Notes: generated by a model not told the origin, from the letters alone. A DNA stretch of 64,000 nt from Armigeres subalbatus (GCF_024139115.2 NC_085139.1:7349533-7413532), one strand, 5' to 3'; positions 41,957 to 53,930 are shown, counted from the stretch's first letter. Made by a program: numbers and translations.

Positions 41957-43903
41957 CACGGTTAGAAAAAAGTACCTAAGACGATCCCCACCAGTGCGTA
42001 AATAAAGCCAAAATAGCAACCTCTATCATGACGCGAACTCGCACCGGTCGTTGGTAAACGGGTTTGGGAAATGTAAACGCAACCTTCGGTGAATAGCGAG
42101 TTGGCAAATTTGGCGACCCGCTCCAACCGTTGCCAAACCATCACACGGAAATATAGAGTAACGCATAAATAAAAAATGTGCCGATTTCTGAAAAATTGTT
42201 CGGTTATTCATCATCAAAACCATTGTGATGGAGGTCAGTTTAGTTTGAATTTCAACTGCTTGGCGGCGCTAGTGCATATGAAATAATCTGATAGGTTAGA
42301 TATCTCGAAATCTGGATTTTTTAGAATATTGGCGTCTTCTGCAAAGTTGGTCGGGTGGCCAAAACCATCATGACGAAAACAAGTTTAATTTGAAATACAA
42401 CCGCTTGGCGGCGCTAGTGATTTGGAAATAATCTTAAAGGATAGATATTTCGATAGTTGAAATCTTAAGAATATTGCCGTATTCTACAAAGTTGTTCGGA
42501 CGATTAAAACCATCATGACGAAAGCAAGTTTAGTTAATAATACAACCGCTTGGCGGCGCTAGTGTATTGGAAATAACCTGATAGGTCAGGTATCTCAAAA
42601 TATGTAATTTTTAGAATATTGCCGCCTTCTACAAAGTTGTTCGGGTGTATAATGTATAATGTGTATAATGTATAAGTGTATAATGTATGTGTATAATGTA
42701 TAATGTATAAGAAATAACCTGCTAGGTTAGATATTTCGAAAACTGAAATTTTTAGAATATTGCCATATTCCACAAAGTTGTTCGGGCGGTGAAAACCGTC
42801 ATGATGCAAGCAAGTTTAGTTTTAAACACAATCGCTTGGCGGCGCTAGTGTATAATAAATAAACTGATAGGTTAAATATCTCAAAATCTGGAATTTTCAG
42901 AATATTGCCGTGTTCTACAAAGTTACTTGACATAAGACGAGTTCGTAAAATTCCATTTAATTCCACCACTTGGTTGTACCTTTGACAGATACTTATTTCG
43001 ACTTCTACAGTAAGTGTCTCGTACTTGACTCGATTCGACTCAACTCGAGCGCCAACGAGTATTGCGGTTTCAAACTAAACTACTGGTTTTGACTACCCTT
43101 TTAAATCTTACATAATAACCAACCTAAAAGATAATTCGGATAACTTTGTAGAAGATGACCACTTTCTAACTCTAACGGATTTAGAAATATTTAACCTAAC
43201 AGGTTATTTCTCATACACTAGCGCCACTGTGCGTATGAATTCCAAACTAAACTAGTCTCCATCATCCACCTCACTAAATTATTGCATATAAGCTAGCGCC
43301 ACCTAGCAGATGTGTGTCTAGCTAATCTGATAATCACAAAATGCATTACGCACATACTTATATTACAAAAGTTGGAGCGCGTTCTGAAAGATTTGAAAAT
43401 AAATAATAATTTTTTCCTGATTTTATTTATTTCCGTGTTTGCCTCAATAGCAACCGGATATTCACCACCGGTGCGAAGCATGATTGCACTTCAACAACCT
43501 TGATAGAAACAACCGGTGCGAGAACAAGTGCATAAATAAAATATGAACGCATTTCGTTCCTATACTAGACACTCATTTGGATACACATCGGTGGGGATCG
43601 TCTAATATTAGGTACTTTTCACTCAAATCGGGGGTTCAGTGCGGGAACCCAAAATTAAGTAGTTTTTTCTTGAAATTAAGTGAAATTCACTTAATATTAA
43701 GTAAAATATACTTAATTTTAAATAGAAACTATCCAAAAGTTATGTACATTTCACTCAACTTTTGTAAACATGAGATTACTCAACGTTGGGTTCCCACACT
43801 TTACTGGCCTTGTTGAGTGGTTTTGCTCTTCATTTTATGACAACAAAGGGAAGAGGGAGGAGAAAAAAAGTACTTAAAATTAGGTACTTTTTTTCTAACT
43901 GTG
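41957..43903. mobile_element. Mariner-type MITE (TA flanks), interrupted by the tandem-unit element
   Basis: The ends CACGGTTAGAAAAAAGTACC and its near inverted copy (AGGTACTTTTTTTCTAACTG then TG) are flanked by TA (41955-41956, 43904-43905). Its own interior is the A/T-rich 43603-43903; 41980-43605 is a later insertion. Confidence 0.8.
41980..43602. mobile_element. 1.62-kb Harbinger-like MITE packed with ~143-bp tandem units (complete copy)
   Basis: Inverted ends GACGATCCCCACC, flanked by TAA (41977-41979, 43603-43605). TGGCGGCGCTAGTG recurs at about 42261, 42406, 42551 and 42837, i.e. steps of 143-145 bp with one disrupted unit. The disruption at about 42647-42710 is a GTATAAT microsatellite. 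It also contains a Penelope-terminus fragment (about 42920-43035) whose hammerhead is broken, and inverted units near 43205. No transposase. Confidence 0.85.
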
Positions 43904-44406
43904 TATAGATTATGAAATAGGCGAATTTGAATAAAGCTCTTCGATCATTTCGACATCTGTTGGTCGTTACAAGAACCACGAAAAAAGTGTCGTTGGCCAA
44001 AAAAGTGCATTGCCGGCATATGGAGGAGTACGATTTTCGCGTTTTCTTGTTAATCCAACCATTTATGAAAGCTGAAATAGTCGCAAATTGAAAGAAAATT
44101 TTGTTTTCTTTGGGATAAGCTTCCATCCGGTGAGTGCTTGCATATGATTTTTCCGATTAAATAGCACATCTCTTGCAGTGCCTCCACCGCACTATCTTGG
44201 TTATGAATTCCCGGATTTTTAATTTGCGGCTTATTTGGGTGGGATTCGTCTTCAACAGCTGCCTAAAGACTGTAAGAAGCCATTGCCAGTGGAAAACATG
44301 TGACAATATACCAAAAAATGAAGTTAATTGGATGGAGAAAATTTGATTTTGAATGTAAATAATCGCTTCTGACGACTTTTCTCCCACACTCTCGCAGCGC
44401 ACTCTA

Positions 44407-45335
44407 CACACTAATTTTTTTTCGCTGGAAACCAGCAAAATTTTGCTGATTTTTTTTGTGCTGTTCATTCAGCAATTCATTCAGCAAAATAAATTGCTGT
44501 TTAACCAGCAAAATTTATTTCAACGAAAATGACAGTTCAAATGCTGATATTCAGCAAATTGAAAAATCGTATTGCTGGTTAACCAGCAAAAGATTAACGT
44601 TCATTTTTAGCTGTATTTTCAGCAATTTCGAGAATTATAACTAAATTAGAATTGAAAAAAAATTGTAAAAAAACGGTAGTTCTTAGCCTTGAAAATAAAT
44701 TAAGTGCTCTTTTATTACATGTCTATCTTTTATTATATGTATATTTTTCAATAATCACTAAGGGCCGATTTCTTCACCTCCGCTTAGGCCTTAAACCAGG
44801 TTTAAACGTATGGGTAAGCACCGCTTAAGAGTTAAGCGAAGGTAAAGAAATTGGCCCTAAGTAATTTTTATTTATTTATACCCAACATTTTGTAGCACCG
44901 AGACTTCTTTTGTCTGGTCCACAATCCACAATATCAATCCGCCTGAAAGCAAGAAAGAAAATAATGGTCTATATTCATCATAATCACAACTATTTTCTGC
45001 CACTTTCTGCCATTTTAAGATGGATTTTATTGAAATAAAACATACTTACCAAGCAAGTCCTAAAATAAAATCTTGCACTGAACGTTTGAATCTTACTGTC
45101 CAAATCAAACACGAGGTTTGAAAATTGTACATGGAGATCAAATGACATTTTCAACTGACGTTTTGATAGGTTTGCTGGTTTTCAGCAAACACAAGGTTGT
45201 TGCTGACACTTGTTGATCAAAGTGCTGAAATTCAGTAAACTTATAAAGGAAATGCTGTAAAACAGCAAAACATTACTTTGCTGGTATGATTCCAGCAAAT
45301 CATTTTGCTGGATGACTTAAAGAAAATTTGGTGTG
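44407..45335. mobile_element. 929-bp mariner-type MITE rich in CCAGCAAA/TTTGCTGG motifs
   Basis: The ends CACACTAATTTTTTTT and AAAGAAAATTTGGTGTG are flanked by TA (44405-44406, 45336-45337). Removing it rejoins CACTCTA with CCACTGG, as in the uninterrupted family copies. Both arms repeat short motifs CCAGCAAAA, TTTGCTGG and TTCAGCAAA many times in both orientations. Confidence 0.85.
44762..44857. mobile_element. 96-bp MITE, TAA flanks, nested in the 929-bp element
   Basis: The ends GGGCCGATTTCTTCACCT and AGGTAAAGAAATTGGCCC are inverted with two mismatches, flanked by TAA (44759-44761, 44858-44860). Confidence 0.85.
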
Positions 45336-45367
45336 TACCACTGGATCCTTCTCAAATTCGCCTATTA

Positions 45368-45984
45368 AATTCCATTGTTTATTGGATTCTATTGTTATGT
45401 GATGTGGACACATAAAATAGCGGATTGTGAGATTTTATCTGCATAAACCATTTCTTCCTTTTCATGTGTTGTTCTTTGATAAAGAAGATTGAATGCAGTG
45501 TTGGCAGAGTCATATTTTCTATCCGCGTTTCTCTTATTCAGGCCTCTAGTGGAATATATAGATGAGCGAAGATAAATCCTCTGTCTCCAAACGAACTGTC
45601 AAACGTGTCTCCAAACGAGCATGACGTCACGATTTCAATGGAAACGTTAAGGGCTGTGACGTCATATCCGCGTGTGCATATAGATTCTACTATCTATAAA
45701 AATTAGGTAATGGATGTTTACTATAAATATCGGTAAAATTAGCGATAATTCTTTTTACCTATTTTTAAGTATTTGACGTTCGTAAAACGTCCTAAAATTA
45801 GACTTTTATCGTCTTTGTAAAAACAAAGTGTTTTGCTGACTCTTTGCTGTGCAATATATGAACGTCCTCCTGTTCCTGCTGCTGAATCCTTCAGGCCAAG
45901 CTTCGGACAATATTCAACGATTTAAAACTGACGGTATACAGTTGTCTCGAATATGAGGGGTGACGGTTACACACTAAATTTATT
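45368..45984. other. Intergenic stretch, no gene seen
   Basis: A/T-rich; contains a TGACGTCA-type pair (ATGACGTCACG near 45620 and GTGACGTCATA near 45660) that may be arms of a degenerate inverted-repeat element. No frame of note. Confidence 0.45.
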
Positions 45985-46202
45985 TCCAACAAATACACAG
46001 TTCGAGGCCGCATCTCTCCATCCTCAAATGCGCCCACGCTCGCCAAGTCGTTTTGTATCTGGTCTGCCCACCTCGCTCGCTATGCTCCACGCCGTCTTGT
46101 ACCTGCCGGGCCGGAAGCGAACACCATCTTCGCAGTCCGGCATTCTTGCAACGTATGTCCTGCCCATGGTACCCTTCCGGTCTTAGCTACCTTCTAAATA
46201 CT

Positions 46203-46272
46203 GCCCAATACGTATCTGCGTAAGATAACGTAGTGGAATTAAATGGAGAGTACTTAACTCGTCTTAGACGGT
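46203..46272 (+). repeat. Truncated Penelope terminus inside the LINE
   Basis: Begins AATACGTATCTGCG, i.e. exactly at the 3' half of the hammerhead core, and ends ACTCGTCTTAGACGG like the 19809-19948 unit. The CTGAAGA half is absent. Confidence 0.6.
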
Positions 46273-46533
46273 TGACTGGCTTCGCCGTAGAGCTGGGCAA
46301 GCTCGTGGTTCATTCTTCGCCCCCACACACCGTCTTCTTGCACACCCTCAAAGATGGTTCTAAGTACCCGCCTCTCGAATACTTCGAGTTCTTGCAAGTC
46401 CTCCTCGAGCATTGTTCATGTTTCATGTCCGTAGAGGACTATATAGCCTATAGGTCTTATCAGCGTCTTGTACATGACACATTTGGTGCGGTGGTGTATC
46501 TTTTTTGACCGCAGTTTCTTCTGAAGACCGTTA

Positions 46534-46631
46534 CTGCCGTGAATCGCATAGCTGTCCCATCTTTGCTGGGTTTCCTATTCATATGGGACAAATTTTTTTT
46601 TTTTGCATATTTAATATGCGATTCACGGCAG
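46534..46631. mobile_element. 98-bp inverted-repeat element in the LINE
   Basis: The ends CTGCCGTGAATCGCATA and TATGCGATTCACGGCAG are perfect inverted copies, with an inner pair GCTGTCCCAT/ATGGGACA and a T-run. No clear target duplication. Confidence 0.7.
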
Positions 46632-49057
46632 CGTGATGCGCCTTCGTATTTCACGACTAACATTGTTATAAGCCGTTAGCAAGGATCCAAGGTAGACGAA
46701 TTCCTCGACCACCTCGAAGGTGTCCCCCTCAATCGTAACACTGCTTCCCAGGCGGCCCCTGTCGCGCTCTGTTCCGCCCACAAGCACGTACTTTGTCTTC
46801 GATGCATTCACCACCAGTCCAACTTTTGTTGCATCTGTGGCCAGCTTTTACGGGCCCATCTTGATACCATCCTTACTAGCTACTTTATTGGTCTTTAGCT
46901 GTTGGATGGCATCCTTAACTTCCCTCAAGGTGGGGGCTGGTTGGCTTCCATCGTCCGCTGAACTGACGTAGTCATCTCCTCCGCTGCCTTGACTTTCACT
47001 GCCTGTACTCTCAGCGCCATTCGAATGTTCCTCGTAGTGCTGCTTCCACCTTTTAATCACCACACGTTAGTCCGTCAAGATGCTCCCATCCTTATCCCTG
47101 CACATTTCGACTCGCGGCACGTAGCCTATGCGAGATGCGTTGAGCTGCTGATAGAACTTGCGTGTTTCTTGAGAACGGCACAGCTGTTCCATCTTCTCGC
47201 ACTCCGCTCTTTCCAGGCGGCGTTTCTTCTTCTGAAATAGGCGAATCTGCTGTCTCCACTTCCGTCTATAACGTTCCAATCATTCCGTCGAATTCGTCCC
47301 ACATACTCGACGTTGTTCTCCAATGCGTCGTTAATGGCTACTTTAACTGTATTCCAGCAGTCCTCAAGAGGGGCCTCATCGAGCTCACCCTCTTCCGGCA
47401 GCGCTGCCTCGAGATGCTGCGCGTATGCAGTGGCGACATCAGCTCTAGGTCCTACCGCGGCGATCGTCGGTACCGAACATTGTTGATGACGGTTAGTTAT
47501 GGGCCATTAACCATCACCAGATAGTGGTCAGAGTCGATGTTAGCGCCACGATATGCCCTGACGACGATAATGTCGGAGAAGTGCCGTCCATCAATCAGAA
47601 CGTGGTCGATTTGTGATTCTGTCTGCAGTGGTGATCTCCAGGTGTACCGATCGAGGGGCGATCAACTATATAAAATAGTTGAATTGTAAATACTTACATC
47701 TAAAAATACATTTAAAAATACCTAAAAATAAAAAATAAAAATTTTATACTTTAATACGAAATAATTCATCAATACGCCGGCATTCCATCAATACAACTTA
47801 AAGTACAATTTTAATACCCGATTAATATGCCGATTTACCTAAAATGCGTCAATACCTGTCAATACCAATCTGTTAGTTTATGTTGACAGCTATGGAATTA
47901 TTGTCTTGATAAAAACAATCCAGCATGCCTATGAATCGTGTAGTATCTCGATTCTAATATTATTTAACAACTTGATTATCGGTATCTGTACCAAAAAGAA
48001 TAGATGTAACCGAGCTGCGAACCAGGGATGCCAGATTTGAAGACATGTCTTCAATTTGAAGACATTTGAATCACTGTGAAGACATTTATTTCATGAAGAC
48101 ATTTTGAAGACTTTTTAAAATATTTGAAGACTTACAGGGGTTAGACAAAAAGGTTGAGATAGGAAAATTTTTGCCGAAGTTCAAGTCAGCATAACTTTGC
48201 GTAGATTGATCCGATTTTGATAAAATTGGGACCATCGGACGCGGAAACTCTTCTAGTATACTATTCTTATGCAATACTTGAAGTTGGTCCTTGGCCACCG
48301 GAGATGTTCCGGGTTTTCCGAGGGTACGTTCAAGATGCTTTTTTTCCACTGCTTGTCATTTTAAATGACGTTTATTTTCATCTTGTTTTATGCTTTGTCC
48401 AAAAACTAGAACTAATATGCCGGCCAATGATGGCTGTAGATCAAGAATCCATCAAAACTACGCAGAGATATGGCCATTTTCGTAGAAACGGTTCCGGGAA
48501 CATGATGAAATGATAACAGATCGGAATAATGCAAATATGGGTATCTAACTTCATGGCTTTGCGAGACGATGATAACAGAAACATTTCCAAAATGATAGTG
48601 TCCACTGCCACCCTTATAGCAAGTTCCAAGGGCCTTCCCGGAAGGGCCGGCTTTGGCACCATCTGGAACCATGGGTGTCAAAATTCATGTTTTCTCAAGA
48701 CAATGAATATAGGATCTTTATTAAAGATATATTTTGAGGACTATAAGACTCTCTGGGCAATTTGTAACAGGTTCCGGATGTTCTGCGAAAGTGATATTTA
48801 TTCAGGGTGTATGGCCAATCCCGTACCGTTTTCACGAAAATGGACACATATCTGTGTATACCCAATGGATTTTGGATCTGCAGCCAGCATTGCTCAGTAT
48901 ATTAGTTCTAGTTTCTGGAGAAAGCATAAAACAAGTTGTTAGTAAACGTCACAAAAAATGACAAGCAGAAGAAAAAATGCATTTTTAACATATCTGAGTT
49001 CCTGTCATAAGACGAGTTTAAACAATCCCATTGAATTCCACCACTTAATTGTATCCT

Positions 49058-49103
49058 GACAGATACGTATTTCGACCTCAACAGTAAGGCCGTCTTCAGT
49101 GTC
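49058..49103 (-). ncRNA. Hammerhead-ribozyme-like motif, left Penelope copy
   Basis: Exact mirror of the motif at 52605-52650: GACA/TGTC helix I, CTGAAGA, CGGCC…GGTCG helix II, AAA, TACGTA, TC cleavage site. Confidence 0.7.
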
Positions 49104-49439
49104 TTGTACTTGACTCGACTTGAAGAAAATGATCGCAGCTTACACTATTTATACTATGCGTAGGTATAATAATTTATCTAGGTACTTATCTTACTACGGT
49201 GCTTATTTCTACTCGCTTGATGCGCTTAATGCTTAGGTATAAACTTGAAGAGCCAGGAGCTACCATTTCCTTGATCTTTATTCAACAACCGCGTTTGTAC
49301 CTGTCGGTAGATTTCCAAGCTCTCAGCAACATCAAGTTTCCACGGAGAAGAGACATTTCTTAAAATTTTTATGTTTGATGTCGTAATTGAATGATTTTCC
49401 TGATATACATGTTCAGCTACCTTAGACCTAAACTCATAA

Positions 49440-51058
49440 TTTAATCCCTTATCAGTTTCCCTCTTAGCCTTACTTACTTCTGCAATATGTTCTTTGAACC
49501 TTACATCTAACGATCTTTTGTTTGACCTACATATACTTTATCACACTGTGAACAATTAATTTGATAAACCCCGGCCTTATTTAACATTTCTACTCTATCC
49601 TTTGTGGAGCCCAACAGTGTCTTCAGTTGATTGCTTCTGCTGGAGAATACTAAATCGATGCCGAATTTCCTCAGTCGATGGCGTAGCTGGTGGGTGATGT
49701 GTCGATCATAGGGGACTGATACCCTCTTCAGCGGTTCATCGATCGGTGTTAGTGTTGTCAGTTCGTTTTTCCGTAGGTTCCTCTGCTTCTTGTTGATGAT
49801 TGCTTGTATTGTTCTTTCCTTGTATCCATTGATCCTCGCTGTTTCCAAGATGTGTTGTAGCTCCTTTGTTTTTCCTTCTTCGCTCAGGGGAATCGTCTGC
49901 ATCCTGTGGATCATGTGATGAAAAGCTGCCATTTTGTGCTGATACGAATGATTTGATGTGTATGGGATGACTCTCATGGTGTTGGTGGGCTTCCTGTAGA
50001 TTTCGAAGTCTAATGTTGCATTTGTTCCTTGATAACCAGTAGATCCAAGAAAGGTAATTTACCTTCCTTTTCCTCCTCGTGGGTGAATTTGATGTCTTTA
50101 TGCACGTTGTTTATCGCTTCCAAGATCCTGGGTAGATCTTTCCGGTTGATGATGCTGAAAATGTCGTCCACGTATCTCCACCACTTCTCGGGTAGTACTC
50201 CTTGTTCCTCTAGGTTGTCCTCCAAATTCGCCATGAATAATTCGCTTTACAAAACGGTGATAGCGGATTTCCCATAGGTGCACCCTTCGTTTGTTTGTAG
50301 AAGCTTCCACGGAATGTAAAGTAGTTCTCATTCATGCATAATCTTGCCAGCTTGAGATACATCTTTACCTCTCCTCGCCATGTTGTATCCGTCCGTTGTC
50401 CTAGTAGCCAATCCTCCAAAAGGTTCAGAGCATCCTTCACTGGAACGCTTGGGAACAATGCCGCTACGTCGAATGATACCATGATGTCCTCTTCTCCGAT
50501 GTTTCCTGATTCCAATATCCTCTTGGTGAACTCCTGGGTGTTTACAACTGATCTGCTGGGGAACGGCTTCGGCATACTCTGGAACTCCTTGACTAACCAC
50601 TTGGCCAAGTTTTGTGTAGGGGATCCCACTGATGAAACTATTTCTCGCATCTCTGTACCTGGCTTATGTATCTTTGGTAGTCCTTTGATCCTTGGTAACA
50701 CAGGGTTCGTCATTTTAACGCGGGCTTCTCCGATGATCGTCTTGCATTCCTTTATCGTTTTATCCGTAAGTCGGATTAGTCCGGGTAGTGGGTCCACTCT
50801 CAAATGCCTGTATGGTCCTCCGTTGATTTTTGTCGTCATCTGTTCATCGTAGTCCTCTTTGTCCATTATCACCACTGCGTTTCCTTTGTCCGCCTTCATG
50901 TAGTAAACTGGTTTCTCCTTTAACTCCTTTAAAATCCTCCTCTCGTCTTTGTTCGATGTCCCATGATGTCCTGCTTTGATGGCGTCTGCTACGATGTTTC
51001 TCACACTATTCTGGTCCCGTTGATCAACATTTCGTGAAATCGCTGTCTCAGTATCCAC
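49440..51058 (-). pseudogene. Penelope RT and GIY-YIG endonuclease, left copy (frameshifted)
   Basis: RT motifs: YYMKADKGNAVVIMDKEDYD, LPRIKGLPKIHKPG, VSFDVAALFPSVPV, KQTKGAPMGNPLSP, RYVDDIFSI; endonuclease GVYQINCSQCDKVYVGQT. Small indels near 50240, 50010 and 49510 shift the frame. Where the right copy overlaps, it keeps the frame at these three sites, so the changes arose in this arm. This arm is the only one with the RT N-terminal third. Confidence 0.88.
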
Positions 51059-51147
51059 GATTATCTGCTCTAGATCCGCTTTCTGGGTTGTCGCATACCC
51101 TAACCCCTTGTTGAGGTGTGCTAATTGTTCCTCCGTAAACTGCAGTT

Positions 51148-52482
51148 TCCCAGCAGATCAGTTGTAAACACCCAGGAGTTCACCAAGAGGATATTGGAAT
51201 CAGGAAACATCGGAGAAGAGGACATCATGGTATCATTCGACGTAGCGGCATTGTTCCCAAGCGTTCCAGTGAAGGATGCTCTGAACCTTTTGGAGGATTG
51301 GCTACTAGGACAACGGACGGATACAACATGGCGAGGAGAGGTAAAGATGTATCTCAAGCTGGCAAGATTATGCATGAATGAGAACTACTTTACATTCCGT
51401 GGAAGCTTCTACAAACAAACGAAGGGTGCACCTATGGGAAATCCGCTATCACCGTTTTTGTGCGAATTATTCATGGCGAATTTGGAGGACAACCTAGAGG
51501 AACAAGGAGTACTACCCGAGAAGTGGTGGAGATACGTGGACGACATTTTCAGCATCATCAACCGGAAAGATCTACCCAGGATCTTGGAAGCGATAAACAA
51601 CGTGCATAAAGACATCAAATTCACCCACGAGGAGGAAAAGGAAGGTAAATTACCTTTCTTGGATCTACTGGTTATCAAGGGAACAAATGCAACATTAGAC
51701 TTCGAAATCTACAGGAAGCCCACCAACACCATGAGAGTCATCCCATACACATCAAATCATTCGTATCAGCACAAAATGGCAGCTTTTCATCACATGATCC
51801 ACAGGATGCAGACGATTCCCCTGAGCGAAGAAGGAAAAACAAAGGAGCTACAACACATCTTGGAAACAGCGAGGATCAATGGATACAAGGAAAGAACAAT
51901 ACAAGCAATCATCAACAAGAAGCAGCGGAACCTACGGAAAAACGAACTGACAACACTAACACCGATCGATGAACCGCTGAAGAGGGTATCAGTCCCCTAT
52001 GATCGACACATCACCCACCAGCTACGCCATCGACTGAGGAAATTCGGCATCGATTTAGTATTCTCCAGCAGAAGCAATCAACTGAAGACACTGTTGGGCT
52101 CCACAAAGGATAGAGTAGAAATGTTAAATAAGGCCGGGGTTTATCAAATTAATTGTTCACAGTGTGATAAAGTATATGTAGGTCAAACAAAAAGATCGTT
52201 AGATGTAAGGTTCAAAGAACATATTGCAGAAGTAAGTAAGGCTAAGAGGGAAACTGATAAGGATTAAATTATGAGTTTAGGTCTAAGGTAGCTGAACATG
52301 TATATCAGGAAAATCATTCAATTACGACATCAAACATAAAAATTTTAAGAAATGTCTCTTCTCCGTGGAAACTTGATGTTGCTGAGAGCTTGGAAATCTA
52401 CCGACAGGTACAAACGCGGTTGTTGAATAAAGATCAAGGAAATGGTAGCTCCTGGCTCTTCAAGTTTATACCTAAGCATTAA
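51148..52482 (+). pseudogene. Penelope RT C-terminal part and GIY-YIG endonuclease, right copy
   Basis: The frame is open from 51125 to 52267: VSFDVAALFPSVPV, GAPMGNPLSPFLCELFMANL, WRYVDDIFSI, LPFLDLLVI, YDRHITHQLRHRLRKFGI and the endonuclease GVYQINCSQCDKVYVGQTKR. One missing G near 52258 (the left copy has it) shifts the final ~75 codons, which remain open in the next frame (VAEHVYQENHSITTSN…). Missing the RT N-terminus, so non-functional. Confidence 0.88.
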
Positions 52483-52604
52483 GCGCATCAAGCGAGTAGA
52501 AATAAGCACCGTAGTAAGATAAGTACCTAGATAAATTATTATACCTACGCATAGTATAAATAGTGTAAGCTGCGATCATTTTCTTCAAGTCGAGTCAAGT
52601 ACAA

Positions 52605-52650
52605 GACACTGAAGACGGCCTTACTGTTGAGGTCGAAATACGTATCTGTC
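52605..52650 (+). ncRNA. Hammerhead-ribozyme-like motif, right Penelope copy
   Basis: GACA (helix I) at 52605, CUGAAGA core 52609-52615, helix II CGGCC/GGUCG (52616-52620, 52631-52635; one G·U-type or mismatched pair), AAA, palindrome UACGUA as helix III, AUC cleavage triplet, UGUC (helix I). Helix I can continue after an internal loop (GUA/UAC). A helix III without a loop can only form between two molecules, the dimeric arrangement known for Penelope-like elements. Confidence 0.72.
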
Positions 52651-53459
52651 AGGATACAATTAAGTGGTGGAATTCAATGGGATTGTTTAAACTCGTCTTA
52701 TGACAGGTGAAAGCATTCCACTAAAAAGCTCAAAATAATTTTCTTATCATATCTGAGTTGTTGGACTAGAACCATTTAAATTTTAAATTTTTATTTAAAA
52801 TTTAATTTTCATCTAAATTATTTCTAAGTTCTTGCAGGAAAATCATCTGAACTCCTACAAAGACTTCATGTTTATTTCCACAATAAATTTGCAAGAAATT
52901 TTCGTGGGATGTACTCCGGATTTGTATTTGAAAGTTGTGCGATGTCTTTTCGAATTTTCCATGTACCACATTTTTACGAAAACTATTTTTATTTTCTCAG
53001 AAATTTTCTTTAGTTTCCATAGAAAATTCTTACGGAGTCGACAAGAAATTGAAATTGTTTTGATAAATTATTTTTAATTTGTTCCGGAAAATCTTCAGAA
53101 AAAAAAATCAGAGGAATTTCCTAAAAAAAAATTCCGCCAGAGTTTTTATTTAAGACTCAGTAGAAAGTTTAGGGTAAACTCGTTACAGTTCCTTGTTGAA
53201 TTCTTCCTTGAATTCTCGCTTAACTTTTCAAAAGGACCTAAGTAACATTTTTTTCATGAATTAATTTGAACAGCGGAATCAATAGAAAAACATGAAAGCT
53301 TTTGATTGCAGTACTCAAATTAATTCATAAAAAAAATGTTAGGTCCTTTTGAAAAGTTAAGCGAGAATTCCTTTGATATTTTTGCAAGAAGTATTTTTGG
53401 GCACTCTTCCAGTATTTTAACTAGGAATTCCTCTAAGAATTTCTACAGTAAATCCATAC

Positions 53460-53930
53460 ATCTCTGGATTTCTATCTGAAATGAAATTCCTCCAGGAATT
53501 CGTCCAGCAATTCCTTCAGATTTTCAGAAAATTTCTCCAGAATTTCCTTTGGAAGAACCTCTATAGCAGCTCCTCCATAAGTTCGTCCAGAAATTTATCC
53601 GTTAGATCCTCAAAGAATTCCGTCGGAAATTCCTCCAGTCGCTCATTCAGAAATTCCTTGGTTTGTTTTTTTCACGACTTTCTCCAGCAGATCTTCCAGG
53701 AATTGCTCTCGAAGCTCCTGCAGGCATTCGTTCGGAAATTCCTCCAAGAATCCTTTTGGAAGTTTCTCCAGGAATTCCTCTGGATGATGCTCCGAGAATG
53801 TTGCCGAAAGATTCTACAATAATATACCTCTTGAACTATACTCTGGAATTTCTCTGTTATTTCCTCCAGTAATTCTTTCGGAAATTCCTGCGCAATATTC
53901 CTGATCAATACTGTGGTGATAGCGATTAAG
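53460..53930. repeat. Degenerate GAATTCCTCCAG-type repeat block
   Basis: Loose repeats of TTCCTCCAGGAATT and similar 12-18-bp variants. They produce open frames by chance in several phases. Between 52706 and 53460 there is an A/T-rich stretch with one inverted pair (AGGACCTAAGTAACATTTTT near 53235 and its complement near 53330). Confidence 0.7.

Larger units (their letters stand above)
43916..45367. mobile_element. Inverted-repeat family element (ends AATAGGCGAATTTGA), carrying nested insertions
   Basis: The left end AATAGGCGAATTTGA (43916) and the right end (CTCAAATTCGCCTATTA, to 45367) are inverted. The interior matches the fragments at 16656-17285, 18830-18910, 22540-22625 and 28000-28085, showing a dispersed family. 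Its own length without the 929-bp insertion is about 520 bp. Confidence 0.75.
46000..47643 (-). pseudogene. Endonuclease end, RT remnants and C-terminus of the split LINE
   Basis: Starts with endonuclease residues ([15 protein letters not shown] near 47530), then a linker region, a large deletion of the RT core near 46850, the FEVVEEFVYLGSLLTAYNNV block (46630-46720) and the RLRWAGH-like C-terminus near 46000-46190. Many stops. Two small insertions lie within it. Confidence 0.75.
49008..51130 (-). mobile_element. Penelope-like element, left (longer) arm of a palindrome
   Basis: Minus-strand copy with an RT and GIY-YIG endonuclease region and a hammerhead-like motif at its 3' end. It is mirrored by the plus-strand copy at 51148-52705; the two meet head to head with about 20 bp between. 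Confidence 0.88.
51148..52705 (+). mobile_element. Penelope-like element, right arm of the palindrome (5'-truncated)
   Basis: A plus-strand copy of the same element starting at the SRSVVNTQEF codons and running to the same 3' end (ACTCGTCTTATGACAGG) as the left arm. 5' truncation is typical of target-primed integration. Confidence 0.88.
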
